Below are positions 25,601-32,989 of a stretch of 64,000 nucleotides of DNA, one piece after another; position 1 is the stretch's first letter; each line of letters begins with the position of its first letter. The notes under the pieces are model-generated. The model was not told the DNA's origin. It ran no database searches and saw only the letters and a program-made list of their open reading frames with translations. This stretch comes from Nocardia panacis (lineage in GTDB: Bacteria > Actinomycetota > Actinomycetes > Mycobacteriales > Mycobacteriaceae). Both the position numbers and the translations under genes were made by a program. Where the stretch lies: positions 310,001-374,000 of the forward strand of contig NZ_QZFU01000029.1 of NCBI RefSeq assembly GCF_003598715.1, in the 5' to 3' direction.

Positions 25601-26052
25601 GGGGCATTCGCGTGCGCGCCGGATTTCCACTCGCCCCGCTGCTTCGTCGAACGGCGCTGCCGCGCACCGGAATCGGTGCCGAGGGACAGTTCCGCGCCGA
25701 ACACCGTCGGCAGACCCCACTGCCGGGCCGCCTCGGCGAAGCGCACCACCCCGTAGCAGCCGTCGTGATCGGTGAGCGCGAGCGCTTCCAGCCCGAGCCG
25801 CACCGCCTCCTCCACCAACTCCTCCGGCTGACTGGCCCCGTCGAGGAAGCTGTAGGCCGAATGCGCGTGCAGTTCGGCATAGGGCACCGTGGGCGCGGCG
25901 GGTCGCTGGACCGGCGCGGGACGATACTCCCCGCGTTTGCGCGACCAGGCTGGGCTGTCGCCGCCGTCGCCGGGGAACTGCGCCGTCGGGGGGCGGCCCG
26001 AGAGCACCCGCTCCAATTCCGACCAACTCGGCGGACCATTGCTCCAACCCAT
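22678..26052 (-). CDS. dnaE2: Error-prone DNA polymerase DnaE2
   Basis: 1124 residues. The PHP domain opens with PYAELHAHSAYSFLDGASQP and LALTDHDGCYGVVRF. The polymerase core has ILCQGRGSAANSAVCYAIGI, then GPPDIDVDIESDRREE with the catalytic aspartates. LRRAMGSKRSPERMERLK and ANFGFPESHSQSFASIVFYS follow, and the OB fold region TPV-free tail includes LNLEDETGMVNVVCSPGLW. It is the C-family polymerase that works with ImuA' and ImuB in damage tolerance. It follows a TPR-like gene by 9 bp on the same strand, whose promoter carries a LexA box. Confidence 0.96.
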   Translation of the reverse strand: MGWSNGPPSWSELERVLSGRPPTAQFPGDGGDSPAWSRKRGEYRPAPVQRPAAPTVPYAELHAHSAYSFLDGASQPEELVEEAVRLGLEALALTDHDGCYGVVRFAEAARQWGLPTVFGAELSLGTDSGARQRRSTKQRGEWKSGAHANAPDSAPRTGAPDPGGPHLLVLARGQEGYRRLSREMAAAHMAAGEKGILRYDMDALTEAAGGHWQILTGCRKGEVRQALSLDLAAGETRLPRAEQALRELRERFGADRLSVELTHHGVAEDDERNTHLIALADRLGLSVIATTGAHFAAPAQRRRAMALAAIRARRSLDDIAGWLAPAGGAHLRSGAEMARLFANCPRAVSNAVALARECAFDLKLIAPRLPPFEVPPGHDEKSWLRELTLRGAAERYGPRAGNPKAYRQIEHELAIIDQMNFPGYFLVVHDIVAFCKGSDILCQGRGSAANSAVCYAIGITNVDPVANELLFERFLSPERDGPPDIDVDIESDRREEAIQHVYAKYGREYAAQVANVITYRGKSAVRDAARALGFSPGQQDAWSKRVSRWSGVDADPDTGIPLQVLRLAAEIEGLPRHLGIHSGGMVICDRPIADVCPVEWARMSGRSVLQWDKDDCAAIDLVKFDLLGLGMLSALHYMIDLVGEHTGEKVELHRLDLQEAAVYEMLARADSIGVFQVESRAQMATLPRLRPRNFYDLVVEVALIRPGPIQGGSVHPYIRRRNGLEEPDPGHPALAKSLERTLGVPLFQEQLMQMAVDVAGFTAAEADQLRRAMGSKRSPERMERLKNRFYQGMSELHGITGELADRIYEKLYAFANFGFPESHSQSFASIVFYSAWFKLHHPAAFCAGLLRAQPMGFYSPQSLVADARRHGVRVHGPDINAGLAEATLEQHGTQVRLGLASVRHIGAELAEKIVTARESGPYTSFLDLTGRVELTVRQAESLATAGALGSLGGTRREALWAAGAAAGERPDRLPGTGAATTAPTLPGMSDLESAAADVWATGISPGSYPTEFLRPRLDALGVIPAAGLLAVPDGSRVLIGGAITHRQRPATAGGVTFLNLEDETGMVNVVCSPGLWTRYRHLAQSASALLIRGRVQNAEGAVSVVAEHLRRLDLRVGSRSRDFR

Positions 26053-26061
26053 GGCCGCGCC

Positions 26062-26520
26062 CTAGCAGCGCCTGCCGAGCAGGTCGGCGGGGAGTCGGTC
26101 GGTGGTGCCGGAGGTCAAGGCGGCCTCCACCCGGTCCAGTCGGGTGCGGATGAGCGCGCCGTAGGCATCGGCGGCGAGGACCTCGAGGTGGCCGCGTGCG
26201 ATCGTCAACTGCATTCTGGCCAGTTCGAATTCGCCGATGCGGCGGTGACTGTCGGCCAGGTTGAGGTAGAGCGCGGGGAGGAAGCCGCGCATACCCTCGT
26301 CGAGCGGGACGCCGGGGCCGAATACCGCGCCGAGCGCCCGCTGATCCCAGCGCAGCGACTGCGCGGCCGTATCCTGCAGATCGGCCAGATGGTGGGCGAT
26401 CACGCAGCGCTGCAAGGGATCTCCGCCATTGTCGAGCTCCTGCCACAGGGTCAGCAACGCCCGCCGCGCCGCTGCGGGGCGCTCACCGCCGAGCCGCACC
26501 GCGGCAAAGATGTCCGCCAT
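26062..26520 (-). CDS. TPR-like protein co-transcribed with dnaE2
   Basis: 152 residues beginning MADIFAAVRLGG. The rest is all-helical: ARRALLTLWQELDNGGDP, RCVIAHHLADLQDTAAQS, LPALYLNLADSHRRIGEF and LARMQLTIARGHLEVLAA, in tetratricopeptide style. GGAGG six nucleotides before the ATG at 26520 decides the start; the upstream ATG near 26553 would lie inside the LexA box. The stop is 9 bp before dnaE2, so this is the first gene of a two-gene SOS operon. I know of no assigned function. A scaffold or regulator for the mutasome is an inference from context only. Confidence 0.78.
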   Translation of the reverse strand: MADIFAAVRLGGERPAAARRALLTLWQELDNGGDPLQRCVIAHHLADLQDTAAQSLRWDQRALGAVFGPGVPLDEGMRGFLPALYLNLADSHRRIGEFELARMQLTIARGHLEVLAADAYGALIRTRLDRVEAALTSGTTDRLPADLLGRRC

Positions 26521-26545
26521 CCGATCCTCCGCCATGCGGCGAGTA

Positions 26546-26561
26546 TCGCACATATGTTCGA
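26546..26561. promoter_or_regulatory. LexA (SOS) box before the TPR-dnaE2 operon
   Basis: TCGCAC-ATAT-GTTCGA matches the mycobacterial LexA consensus at 11 of 12 fixed positions. It lies 26-41 bp upstream of the TPR-like start codon, the right distance for promoter repression. Confidence 0.88.
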
Positions 26562-26630
26562 CTCGGACGAGGGTGGAGCCCCGTTTCGGGCGTGCCCGCC
26601 CCCGGTGTGCCGGGATCCGCCCCGCAGGTA

Positions 26631-26650
26631 AACTTACTTTGGAGTAAGTT
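26631..26650. promoter_or_regulatory. 20-bp perfect palindromic operator before the SDR gene
   Basis: AACTTACT-TTGG-AGTAAGTT has perfect 8-bp arms and lies 45 bp before the SDR start. Size and symmetry suit a TetR-type dimer. No regulator gene for it is adjacent. Confidence 0.65.
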
Positions 26651-26694
26651 CGGTGTTGAACGACTCTTGCCGATAGATCTGCAAAGGAGCAGCC

Positions 26695-27639
26695 ATGACC
26701 GAATCGGGACGCGCCCGACGCCGCGACCTCACCGGGCGGCACGTCCTCATTACCGGGGCCTCCTCCGGTATCGGCCGGGCCGCGGCGCTGGCCGTCGCGC
26801 GCAAGGGCGCGACCGTCCTGCTGCTGGCCCGCCGCGCCGACGAACTCACCGCCGTGGTCACCGAGATTCGCGACGCGGGCGGCCGCGCGCACGGATACCC
26901 GTGCGATATCACCGATTCCGACTCCGTCGACGCCACCGTCAAGACCATCCTCGCCGAGCACGGCCACGTCGACATGCTGGTCAACAATGCGGGTCGTTCC
27001 ATCCGGCGCGCCATCCACCGCTCGACCGACCGGCTGCACGACTACGAACGCACCATGGCGGTCAACTACTTCGGCGCGCTGCGACTGACCCTGGCGCTGC
27101 TGCCGCAGATGCGCGAGCGCAAATTCGGTCATATCGTCAATATCTCCAGCGCGGGCGTGCAGGTCGCGACGCCACGCTTCTCCGCCTACCTCGCCAGCAA
27201 GGCGGCACTGGATAAATTCGCCGAGGTCGCGGCCGTGGAGACCATGGCGGACGGGGTCGGCTTCACCACCATCCACATGCCGCTCGTGCGCACCCCCATG
27301 ATCACGCCCAGCGGCGATCAGGGACCCTCCGAATCCCCCGAGTGGGCGGCGGCCACCATCGTGCGCGCCCTCACCGAGCGGCCGAAACGGATCGACGTGC
27401 CACTGGGCACCTTCGCCGAATACGGCGGACTGCTCACCCCCAAACTGCGCGACCGCATCATGCACCGCTACTACCGCGCACTGCCCGACTCACCGGCCGC
27501 GCGCGGCGAGCAGGTCACCGAATCGGTGGCGGAACCCGCTGTCCCGCAACCGAAGGAGCGTTCTCGGTCGAATGCCGCCCGGATCGCGGGCATCGCGCTG
27601 CGGCGCGTGGCGCGGTGGGTGCCCGGTACGCAATGGTGA
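26695..27639 (+). CDS. SDR-family NAD(P)-dependent oxidoreductase
   Basis: 314 residues. Rossmann motif HVLITGASSGIGRAAALAVA, then MLVNNAGRSIRR and NISSAG with the catalytic Ser. The usual YxxxK is present as AYLASKAALDKF. The C-terminal part is longer than in a classical SDR (KRIDVPLGTFAEYGGLLTPK, then a Pro/Ser linker and basic end). It resembles the SDR module of actinobacterial fatty acyl-CoA reductases, so a fatty acyl or lipid substrate is likely. AAGGAG precedes the ATG. A palindromic operator lies upstream. Confidence 0.85.
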   Translation: MTESGRARRRDLTGRHVLITGASSGIGRAAALAVARKGATVLLLARRADELTAVVTEIRDAGGRAHGYPCDITDSDSVDATVKTILAEHGHVDMLVNNAGRSIRRAIHRSTDRLHDYERTMAVNYFGALRLTLALLPQMRERKFGHIVNISSAGVQVATPRFSAYLASKAALDKFAEVAAVETMADGVGFTTIHMPLVRTPMITPSGDQGPSESPEWAAATIVRALTERPKRIDVPLGTFAEYGGLLTPKLRDRIMHRYYRALPDSPAARGEQVTESVAEPAVPQPKERSRSNAARIAGIALRRVARWVPGTQW

Positions 27640-27659
27640 GTCGGAGCCACCGGCGAGAA

Positions 27660-28571
27660 CTACTGAATCGCGAGTTCCCGCACGGCGGCGGCGACCAGAG
27701 ACGTGGCGGGTTTCGGGCCTGCGCCGCAACTGGCTTGGCGTGGAGCGTGATCGACGGTGCGCGCGGTGACCAGCCAGCGGCGACCGTCCCGATGTGCGAC
27801 CACGGCGGCATTCTCGAAATCCGCTGCCGGTGAATCGCTTTCGGCATTCGAAAGCACGACGAGATCATCGGCGCCCGCCGTGACGCGTTCGCGCACCGCG
27901 ATTTCGGCGACCTGTTCGAGCGGCCGGTAGCAACTGCGACCGCGTAATCCGTGCAGTGACACCGCACCTCGATCCGCGGCCCGGACCGCTTCCACGGCTG
28001 CCGCGGTGTCCACCCGACCGTAGGTGAGCCCGGAGGGCAGCAGCACCAGCGCGGGTGCGAAGCGGTGGCCGCCGGTGTGCGAACACTCCCACACCCGACC
28101 CGGAAAGTCCGCGGCCAACGCGGCGGCGATGGGTCGGCCGAACAGCGCGCAGCACTGATCGCGCTTCCCGTGCGCGCATACCAACACCGGCGAATCGGCA
28201 ACGGGCACACCGATATCGGGTGGCGGACCGGAAAGGGCGGTGAGATCGATATCGAGCAATTGCCGTGGATCGGTGATCTCGAGCCGCTCGCACCACGAAC
28301 CCGTCGGTCGCGAGGACACCAGCAAAACCGTTCGGACACCGGTGAATTCCTGACGACCCGGCCGCCGGATGAGCGTCGGCCGCACCTGCGCCGCCGTGGT
28401 GCGCACCGCCAGTTCGGCGGTGACCTGCGGACCGAGCACCGCGTCGCCGAGCACATCGCGCCCCCACGCCCCCGGCTGCTCCACACAGAGCCAACAGGAG
28501 ACTCCGGTCGCGGTACCGGGCAGCGGGATATCCACCGCCGCCGCCGAGCACAGCATTCCCTCGAAGCTCAT
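27660..28571 (-). CDS. Sucrase/ferredoxin-like (thioredoxin-like Fe-S) protein
   Basis: 303 residues. The N-terminal part has a CSAA...SCWLCVEQPGAWGRD pattern. The C-terminal thioredoxin-like ferredoxin domain has VLVCAHGKRDQCCALFGRPI and VWECSHTGGHRFAPALVLLP, with Cys and His residues placed to bind a [2Fe-2S] cluster. This is the Suc_Fer-like family. It is probably an electron-transfer protein; the partner is unknown. The start MSFEGMLCSAA at 28571 is used because the longer open frame runs antisense to the neighbouring hydrolase. Confidence 0.82.
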   Translation of the reverse strand: MSFEGMLCSAAAVDIPLPGTATGVSCWLCVEQPGAWGRDVLGDAVLGPQVTAELAVRTTAAQVRPTLIRRPGRQEFTGVRTVLLVSSRPTGSWCERLEITDPRQLLDIDLTALSGPPPDIGVPVADSPVLVCAHGKRDQCCALFGRPIAAALAADFPGRVWECSHTGGHRFAPALVLLPSGLTYGRVDTAAAVEAVRAADRGAVSLHGLRGRSCYRPLEQVAEIAVRERVTAGADDLVVLSNAESDSPAADFENAAVVAHRDGRRWLVTARTVDHAPRQASCGAGPKPATSLVAAAVRELAIQ

Positions 28572-28588
28572 AGCGCCGATTCTTCCGG

Positions 28589-29353
28589 TCAGTCGGTCAA
28601 AAAGGGCAGCACCTCGGCCGCGAACTCCTGATATCGGTCGCGATGGATGCTGTGACCACAGGTGAAGGCCGCCACCCGGCAGTCCGCGAGGGCCGCGCAC
28701 ACCAGGGCCAACTTCTCCGGATCGACCATGCCGCCGGGGCCGCCGCGCAGCACCAGGGTGGGCGCGACAATGTCGGGCAGCCGATCCCACCACTCCGGAT
28801 TGGGCTTGCGGAACTGTTCGAGGGCGGTGCCGGTCATCGACCGGTCGAAGGCCAGCACCGCGCGCGGATGCCGCAGCAGGCTGGTGGCGGCGTGCCAAAG
28901 TTCCGGCACGGTCGGGAGGCGGCGCGTCAGCCGCAACTCCTCGGCACCGGAGCGCAATGGCAGCGGACACTCCTCGATGACCAGCCTGCGCACCAAATCG
29001 GGCCGCTCCTGCGCGACACACGAGACGGCGTACCCGCCGAGCGAGTGACCGACCAGATCCACCCCGGCCAGGCCGAGTCGGTCGCAGAGCGCGGCGATAT
29101 CGGCACCGAATTCGTCGAACCGGTAGGACTCGGTATGCGCGCTGCGGCCGTGTCCGCGCAGATCCGGAATGATCACCCGGCGGCCGCGCCGAACCAGGGT
29201 TTGCGCGAACCGGTCCCAGGTGTGGCCGTCGCCGCCCATACCGTGTACGAGCAGGATCGGCGGATTCGGGAAGGCTGTGGTGTCGGCGGGGCCGAAGTCA
29301 CGGTATGCGATGCGCACACCGTCCACCTCGACCACGGCCGCACTTGGATCCAC
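28589..29353 (-). CDS. Alpha/beta hydrolase
   Basis: 254 residues. ILLVHGMGGDGHTW carries the oxyanion HG, IPDLRGHGRS follows, and the nucleophile Ser is in LVGHSLGGYAV. The acidic residue is in GGMVDPEKL and the His in CGHSIHRDRY. The triad is complete, in contrast to the hydrolase near guaA. The start chosen is GTG at 29353 (MDPSAAVVEVDG); a GTG at 29404 would add 17 residues. The substrate is unknown. It lies 17 bp from the Suc_Fer-like gene on the same strand. Confidence 0.85.
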   Translation of the reverse strand: MDPSAAVVEVDGVRIAYRDFGPADTTAFPNPPILLVHGMGGDGHTWDRFAQTLVRRGRRVIIPDLRGHGRSAHTESYRFDEFGADIAALCDRLGLAGVDLVGHSLGGYAVSCVAQERPDLVRRLVIEECPLPLRSGAEELRLTRRLPTVPELWHAATSLLRHPRAVLAFDRSMTGTALEQFRKPNPEWWDRLPDIVAPTLVLRGGPGGMVDPEKLALVCAALADCRVAAFTCGHSIHRDRYQEFAAEVLPFLTD

Positions 29354-29587
29354 GGTTTCCGAGGGTACTTGGCCGATCGGGGTCGACCGGGCGGGTTGTC
29401 GCACGAATCACGCGTGCGGTGCGCCACCGAAAATCGATGGCACGGCCTGCGTCCCCGGTAAAGACTCCACCCCATGTGGCCCGTATCAGCGGCGCGCGCT
29501 GGGCGATTCCGGGATTCGGCGAGACCGGGCCGCGCGCGGGGTGAGCGGGATGCGGGTGCGGTCGGGTCGGTCTGGAAGAATCGACGC

Positions 29588-29893
29588 GTGACCCAGGTCG
29601 ACAAGGCCGTACCCGTCTGGCGGCAATTCCTGCGATGCCATCTGCCGATGGTCGCCGTGGCGCTGGTCATCGTGCTCGCGGTGATCTTCGTCGCCTCGGA
29701 CCGGTGGCGGCGCGGCGCGTTCTTCTTCGGCGGCGCGGCCCTGCTCGCTGCGGCCTTCCGACTGTGCCTGCCGACCGAGCGGGTCGGCCTGCTCGCGGTG
29801 CGCGGCAAACCATACGACGTGGGTGTGTTCGGACTGCTCGGCACCGCCATCGTCGTGCTCGCCGCCACCATCAACACCCTCGGCATCGGCTGA
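29588..29893 (+). CDS. DUF3017 small membrane protein
   Basis: 101 residues from GTG. Three hydrophobic helices are visible (LPMVAVALVIVLAVIFVA, FFFGGAALLAAAFRLCLP, GVFGLLGTAIVVLAATI), with a conserved VGLLAVRGKPYDV between the last two. This is the DUF3017 pattern. It ends convergently with metX, a common neighbourhood in mycolata. The function is unknown. Confidence 0.82.
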   Translation: MTQVDKAVPVWRQFLRCHLPMVAVALVIVLAVIFVASDRWRRGAFFFGGAALLAAAFRLCLPTERVGLLAVRGKPYDVGVFGLLGTAIVVLAATINTLGIG

Positions 29894-29926
29894 CCCGAAA
29901 CGCAGGGCCGCCCACCGGGTTTCGGC

Positions 29927-31075
29927 TCAGTGGGCGGTGCGTGCCAAACGCATGGTCTCGACGAGCAATTTCGAGACGGCGGCGGACTCGGTGAGGAACC
30001 CGTCGTGGCCGTCGCGGGAATGCACGACCTCGAGCCCGTCGCAGCCGGGCAGGCCGTCGGCCAATTCCTGCTGTGTCCGAAGCGGATACAACCGATCGGA
30101 GTCGACGCCGCCGATGACACAGGGGACCGGCGTCGCGGCCAGCGCCGCGGCTACCCCGCCGCGCCCGCGACCGACATCGTGCCGGTTCATCGCCTCGGTG
30201 AGCAGTACGTAGGTGGCGGGATCGAAGCGGCTGCACAGCTTCTCGGCCTGATGCTCCAGGTAGCTCTGCACCGCGTAGCGTCCACCGCGCCGGGGATCCT
30301 CCGCGCCCTGCGCGGAATTGCCGAAACGATGATCCAGTTCGATCTCGGTGCGGTAGGTCAGGTGCGCGATCCGCCGGGCCAGACCCATTCCGGCGGTGGG
30401 GGTGCGGCCGGTGTCGTGATAGTTGCCGCCCTGCCAATCGGGATCAGCCTCGATCATGGCGATCTGCGTGGTCTGGGTGCCGAGTTGGTCGGCGGTGGCC
30501 CTGGCGCCGACGGCCAGCACCAGCGCGGCGCCGACCCGTTCCGGCGCGCCGACCATCCATTCCAGCACCCGCATCCCACCCATCGACCCGCCGACCACGG
30601 CGGCGAGTCGCTCGATGCCGAGCAGGTCGAGCAGTTGCGCCTCGGCGGCAACCTGGTCGCGGATGGAGATCTCGGGAAACCGCGCGCCCCAAGGCTTTCC
30701 GTCGGGCGCGAGGGAGGACGGCCCGGTGCTGCCGACACAGCCGCCGAGCACGTTCGTGGCGATGACGCACCATTCGTCGGTGTCCAGCGGTGCGCCCGGC
30801 CCGACCATGCCGTCCCACCAGCCCGCCAGCGGATGGATATCGTCCGGCGGGCCGACGACGTGCGAATCGCCGGTGAGCGCGTGCTCGACGAGCACCACAT
30901 TGTCCAGCGCGGGCCTCGCCGCACCCCAACGCTGCACCGCGAGGTGCACATCGGGGATGACCGCGCCGCTCTCCAGCCGCACCTCCCCGATCGGGATGAT
31001 GGCGAGCCGCCCGTCCGGGGGCGGCAGTGCCGTCCCGGACGGGCGCACAGCGCTCGACTCGATCTCCACGGTCAC
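29927..31075 (-). CDS. metX: Homoserine O-acetyltransferase
   Basis: 382 residues. It acetylates homoserine with acetyl-CoA, the entry to methionine synthesis. The alpha/beta fold has VLVEHALTGDSHV, VLGGCVGSTGPSS and the nucleophile elbow VVGGSMGGMRVLEW. The acid and His are in IGGVDSDRLYPL and SRDGHDGFLTE. GTG at 31075 overlaps the metY stop by GTGA, so metY-metX are translationally coupled and share the riboswitch-controlled leader. Confidence 0.95.
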   Translation of the reverse strand: MTVEIESSAVRPSGTALPPPDGRLAIIPIGEVRLESGAVIPDVHLAVQRWGAARPALDNVVLVEHALTGDSHVVGPPDDIHPLAGWWDGMVGPGAPLDTDEWCVIATNVLGGCVGSTGPSSLAPDGKPWGARFPEISIRDQVAAEAQLLDLLGIERLAAVVGGSMGGMRVLEWMVGAPERVGAALVLAVGARATADQLGTQTTQIAMIEADPDWQGGNYHDTGRTPTAGMGLARRIAHLTYRTEIELDHRFGNSAQGAEDPRRGGRYAVQSYLEHQAEKLCSRFDPATYVLLTEAMNRHDVGRGRGGVAAALAATPVPCVIGGVDSDRLYPLRTQQELADGLPGCDGLEVVHSRDGHDGFLTESAAVSKLLVETMRLARTAH

Positions 31076-32394
31076 GGGGTGGCCGCCGCGAAACCGGCGC
31101 GCAGATCGGCCAAGATGTCCTCGATTCCCTCGATACCGACCGCGAGCCTGATCAGTCCGGGCGCGACGCCCGCTGCCACCTGCTCCTCGGGGGTGAGTTG
31201 GGAGTGGGTGGTGGAGGCCGGATGGATCACCAGCGAGCGGACATCGCCGATATTGGCGACATGCGAGTGCAGGGTGAGCGCGTTGACGAAGCGTTTGCCC
31301 GCGTCGATGCCGCCCTTCAGTTCGAAGGAGACGATCGCGCCGATTCCCTTGGGGGCCAGCGCGCGTCCTCGCTCGTACCAGGGCGAACTGGGCAGTCCGG
31401 CGTAGTGCACCGCCGTGACATCCGGGTGCCCCGCGAGGAATTCGGCGACGGCCTTCGCATTGGCGACATGCCGCTCCAGTCGCAGGCTCAGGGTCTCGAT
31501 GCCCTGGCTGATGAGGAAGGCATTGAACGGCGAGATGGCCGCGCCCAGGTCGCGCAGGAGTTGCACCCGCGCCTTGAGCGCGTAGGCGGGTGCGCCCAAA
31601 TCCGCGTAGACGACGCCGTTGTAGCTGGGGTCGGCGGTGGTGAAGCCGGGGAAGCGGGGTTCACCTTCGGCGGTGCGGACGGTCCAGTCGAAGGTGCCGC
31701 CGTCCACGATCACGCCCGCCACCGCGGCGCCGTGGCCGCCCAGGTATTTGGTGGCGGAGTGCACGACGATATCGGCGCCGTGGTGCAGCGGCTGGATCAA
31801 ATAGGGGGTGGCCACCGTGTTGTCCACGATGAGCGGCAGCCCGGCGGCGTGCGCGACCGCGGCGATGGCGGGAATGTCGAGCACCGAACTGCTCGGGTTG
31901 GCCACCGTCTCGCCGAAGAATGCCTTGGTATTGGGCCGGATGGCGGCCTGCCACTGGGCCGGATCGTCGGGGTTGTCGACGAAGGAGACCTCGATGCCCA
32001 GTTTGGGCAGCGAGTAGTGGAACAGGTTATACGTGCCGCCGTAGAGGTGCGGGCTGGACACGATGTGGTCGCCCGCCTGCGCCAGATTCAGGATGGCGTA
32101 GGTCTCGGCGGCCTGGCCGGAGGCCACCAGCAGCGCCGCGACGCCACCCTCGAGCGCGGCGATCCGCTGCTCGACCACGTCCTGGGTGGGGTTCATGATC
32201 CGGGTGTAGATATTGCCCGGCTCGGCCAGACCGAACAGCGCGGCCGCGTGATCGGTATCGCGGAAGGCATAGGAGGTGGTCTGGTAGATCGGCAGCGCCC
32301 TGGCTCCGGTGCCGGCGTCGGGGGCCTGACCCGCGTGGATCTGCTTGGTCTCGAACGACCAGGCGGTGGGGTCGACTGCAGGGGTCTCGGTCAT
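31072..32394 (-). CDS. metY: O-acetylhomoserine sulfhydrylase
   Basis: 440 residues, a PLP-dependent Cys/Met metabolism enzyme making homocysteine from O-acetylhomoserine and sulfide. SYAFRDTDHAAALFGLAEPG and YTRIMNPTQDVVEQRIAALE open the domain. VHSATKYLGGHGAAVAGVI carries the PLP Lys. FNAFLISQGIETLSLRLERH and SLVIHPASTTHSQLTPEEQ complete it. Its ATG lies 3 nt after a Cys-rich leader peptide stop, with a GGAG inside that peptide gene. A SAM-IV riboswitch lies further upstream. Confidence 0.95.
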   Translation of the reverse strand: MTETPAVDPTAWSFETKQIHAGQAPDAGTGARALPIYQTTSYAFRDTDHAAALFGLAEPGNIYTRIMNPTQDVVEQRIAALEGGVAALLVASGQAAETYAILNLAQAGDHIVSSPHLYGGTYNLFHYSLPKLGIEVSFVDNPDDPAQWQAAIRPNTKAFFGETVANPSSSVLDIPAIAAVAHAAGLPLIVDNTVATPYLIQPLHHGADIVVHSATKYLGGHGAAVAGVIVDGGTFDWTVRTAEGEPRFPGFTTADPSYNGVVYADLGAPAYALKARVQLLRDLGAAISPFNAFLISQGIETLSLRLERHVANAKAVAEFLAGHPDVTAVHYAGLPSSPWYERGRALAPKGIGAIVSFELKGGIDAGKRFVNALTLHSHVANIGDVRSLVIHPASTTHSQLTPEEQVAAGVAPGLIRLAVGIEGIEDILADLRAGFAAATP

Positions 32395-32397
32395 TGT

Positions 32398-32460
32398 CTA
32401 CTCCGAAGATGTTGTGCCGGGATGTCTTTCGAATGCGCGGAATTGACAGCGACAACACAT
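32398..32460 (-). CDS. Cys-rich leader peptide (MCCRC...) before metY
   Basis: A 20-residue reading frame, MCCRCQFRAFERHPGTTSSE, lies between the riboswitch and metY. AGGAGG nine nucleotides before the ATG is a strong ribosome site. Three Cys codons (TGT) occur in the first five positions. The stop is 3 nt from the metY start, and metY's own GGAG is inside the peptide gene, so ribosome position here should affect metY. Cys-rich leader peptides act as cysteine-responsive attenuators in mycobacteria. I infer the same here: ribosomes stalling for lack of Cys-tRNA would alter metY translation. Confidence 0.72.
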   Translation of the reverse strand: MCCRCQFRAFERHPGTTSSE

Positions 32461-32477
32461 TTGGGGTGCCCTCCTGA

Positions 32478-32591
32478 AGGTGCGCTTGCATCCCGACTCT
32501 CGGGAGCCCGGTCATCACCCGGAGCACCCCACCGCAGCTGGAGGGTTGCCGACCAGCGAGCCGGGGCTTGGCGCTGGCACTCATGACCTGA
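32478..32591 (-). promoter_or_regulatory. SAM-IV riboswitch
   Basis: Read leftwards from about 32591: GGTCATGAGTGCCAGCG, then AAGCCCCGGCTCGCTGG and CGGCAACCCTCCA, then GCGGTGGGGTGC and CGGGTGATGACC, closing P1 (GGTCAT/ATGACC). A further hairpin CCCGAGAGTCGGG and a GCAAGCG pseudoknot-like segment follow. These are the conserved blocks of the actinobacterial SAM-IV class, which senses S-adenosylmethionine. It controls metY-metX. A TATCAT at 32602-32597 is a plausible -10 element just before it. Confidence 0.9.
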
Positions 32592-32989
32592 TCGACATGA
32601 TAACGGCCGTGCCGGCTACCGCCGAATCCGATCCCGAAATTCGAGGTAGGGGTTCCAGTCGAATGGGTTGCGTGCGTCGGTTGGTCGCGGGCGGAGCGGA
32701 CCTCGGCGTACCAGCGAGTAACTCGACGTGGTATTCCTCACTCCGGGGGGCAGTCGCGTACCGGGCGGACCGGCAGCAGTACGCTTGTCTTGTTTGCACC
32801 ACGCGTCCCGCGGACAACGCGGGGCATATACGTTGTCTGTTGAACAGCTGGGGTCCGCTCACAAGCGGATTCGCGGTATGAACCCAGGCCTCGGCGCCCG
32901 CTCGCGCCACCACGGCCAGGCGATTGCCGCCTGTCGAGCACAGTCCGGCCGTGCAATTAGGGCACCATCCTAGGAGGACACGAAGATCC
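32592..32989. other. Divergent intergenic region between metY leader and icd
   Basis: 398 bp with no credible gene. It holds the metY promoter near 32600 and the icd promoter. icd has AGGAGG at 32972-32977. I saw no further repeat or structured element. Confidence 0.5.
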
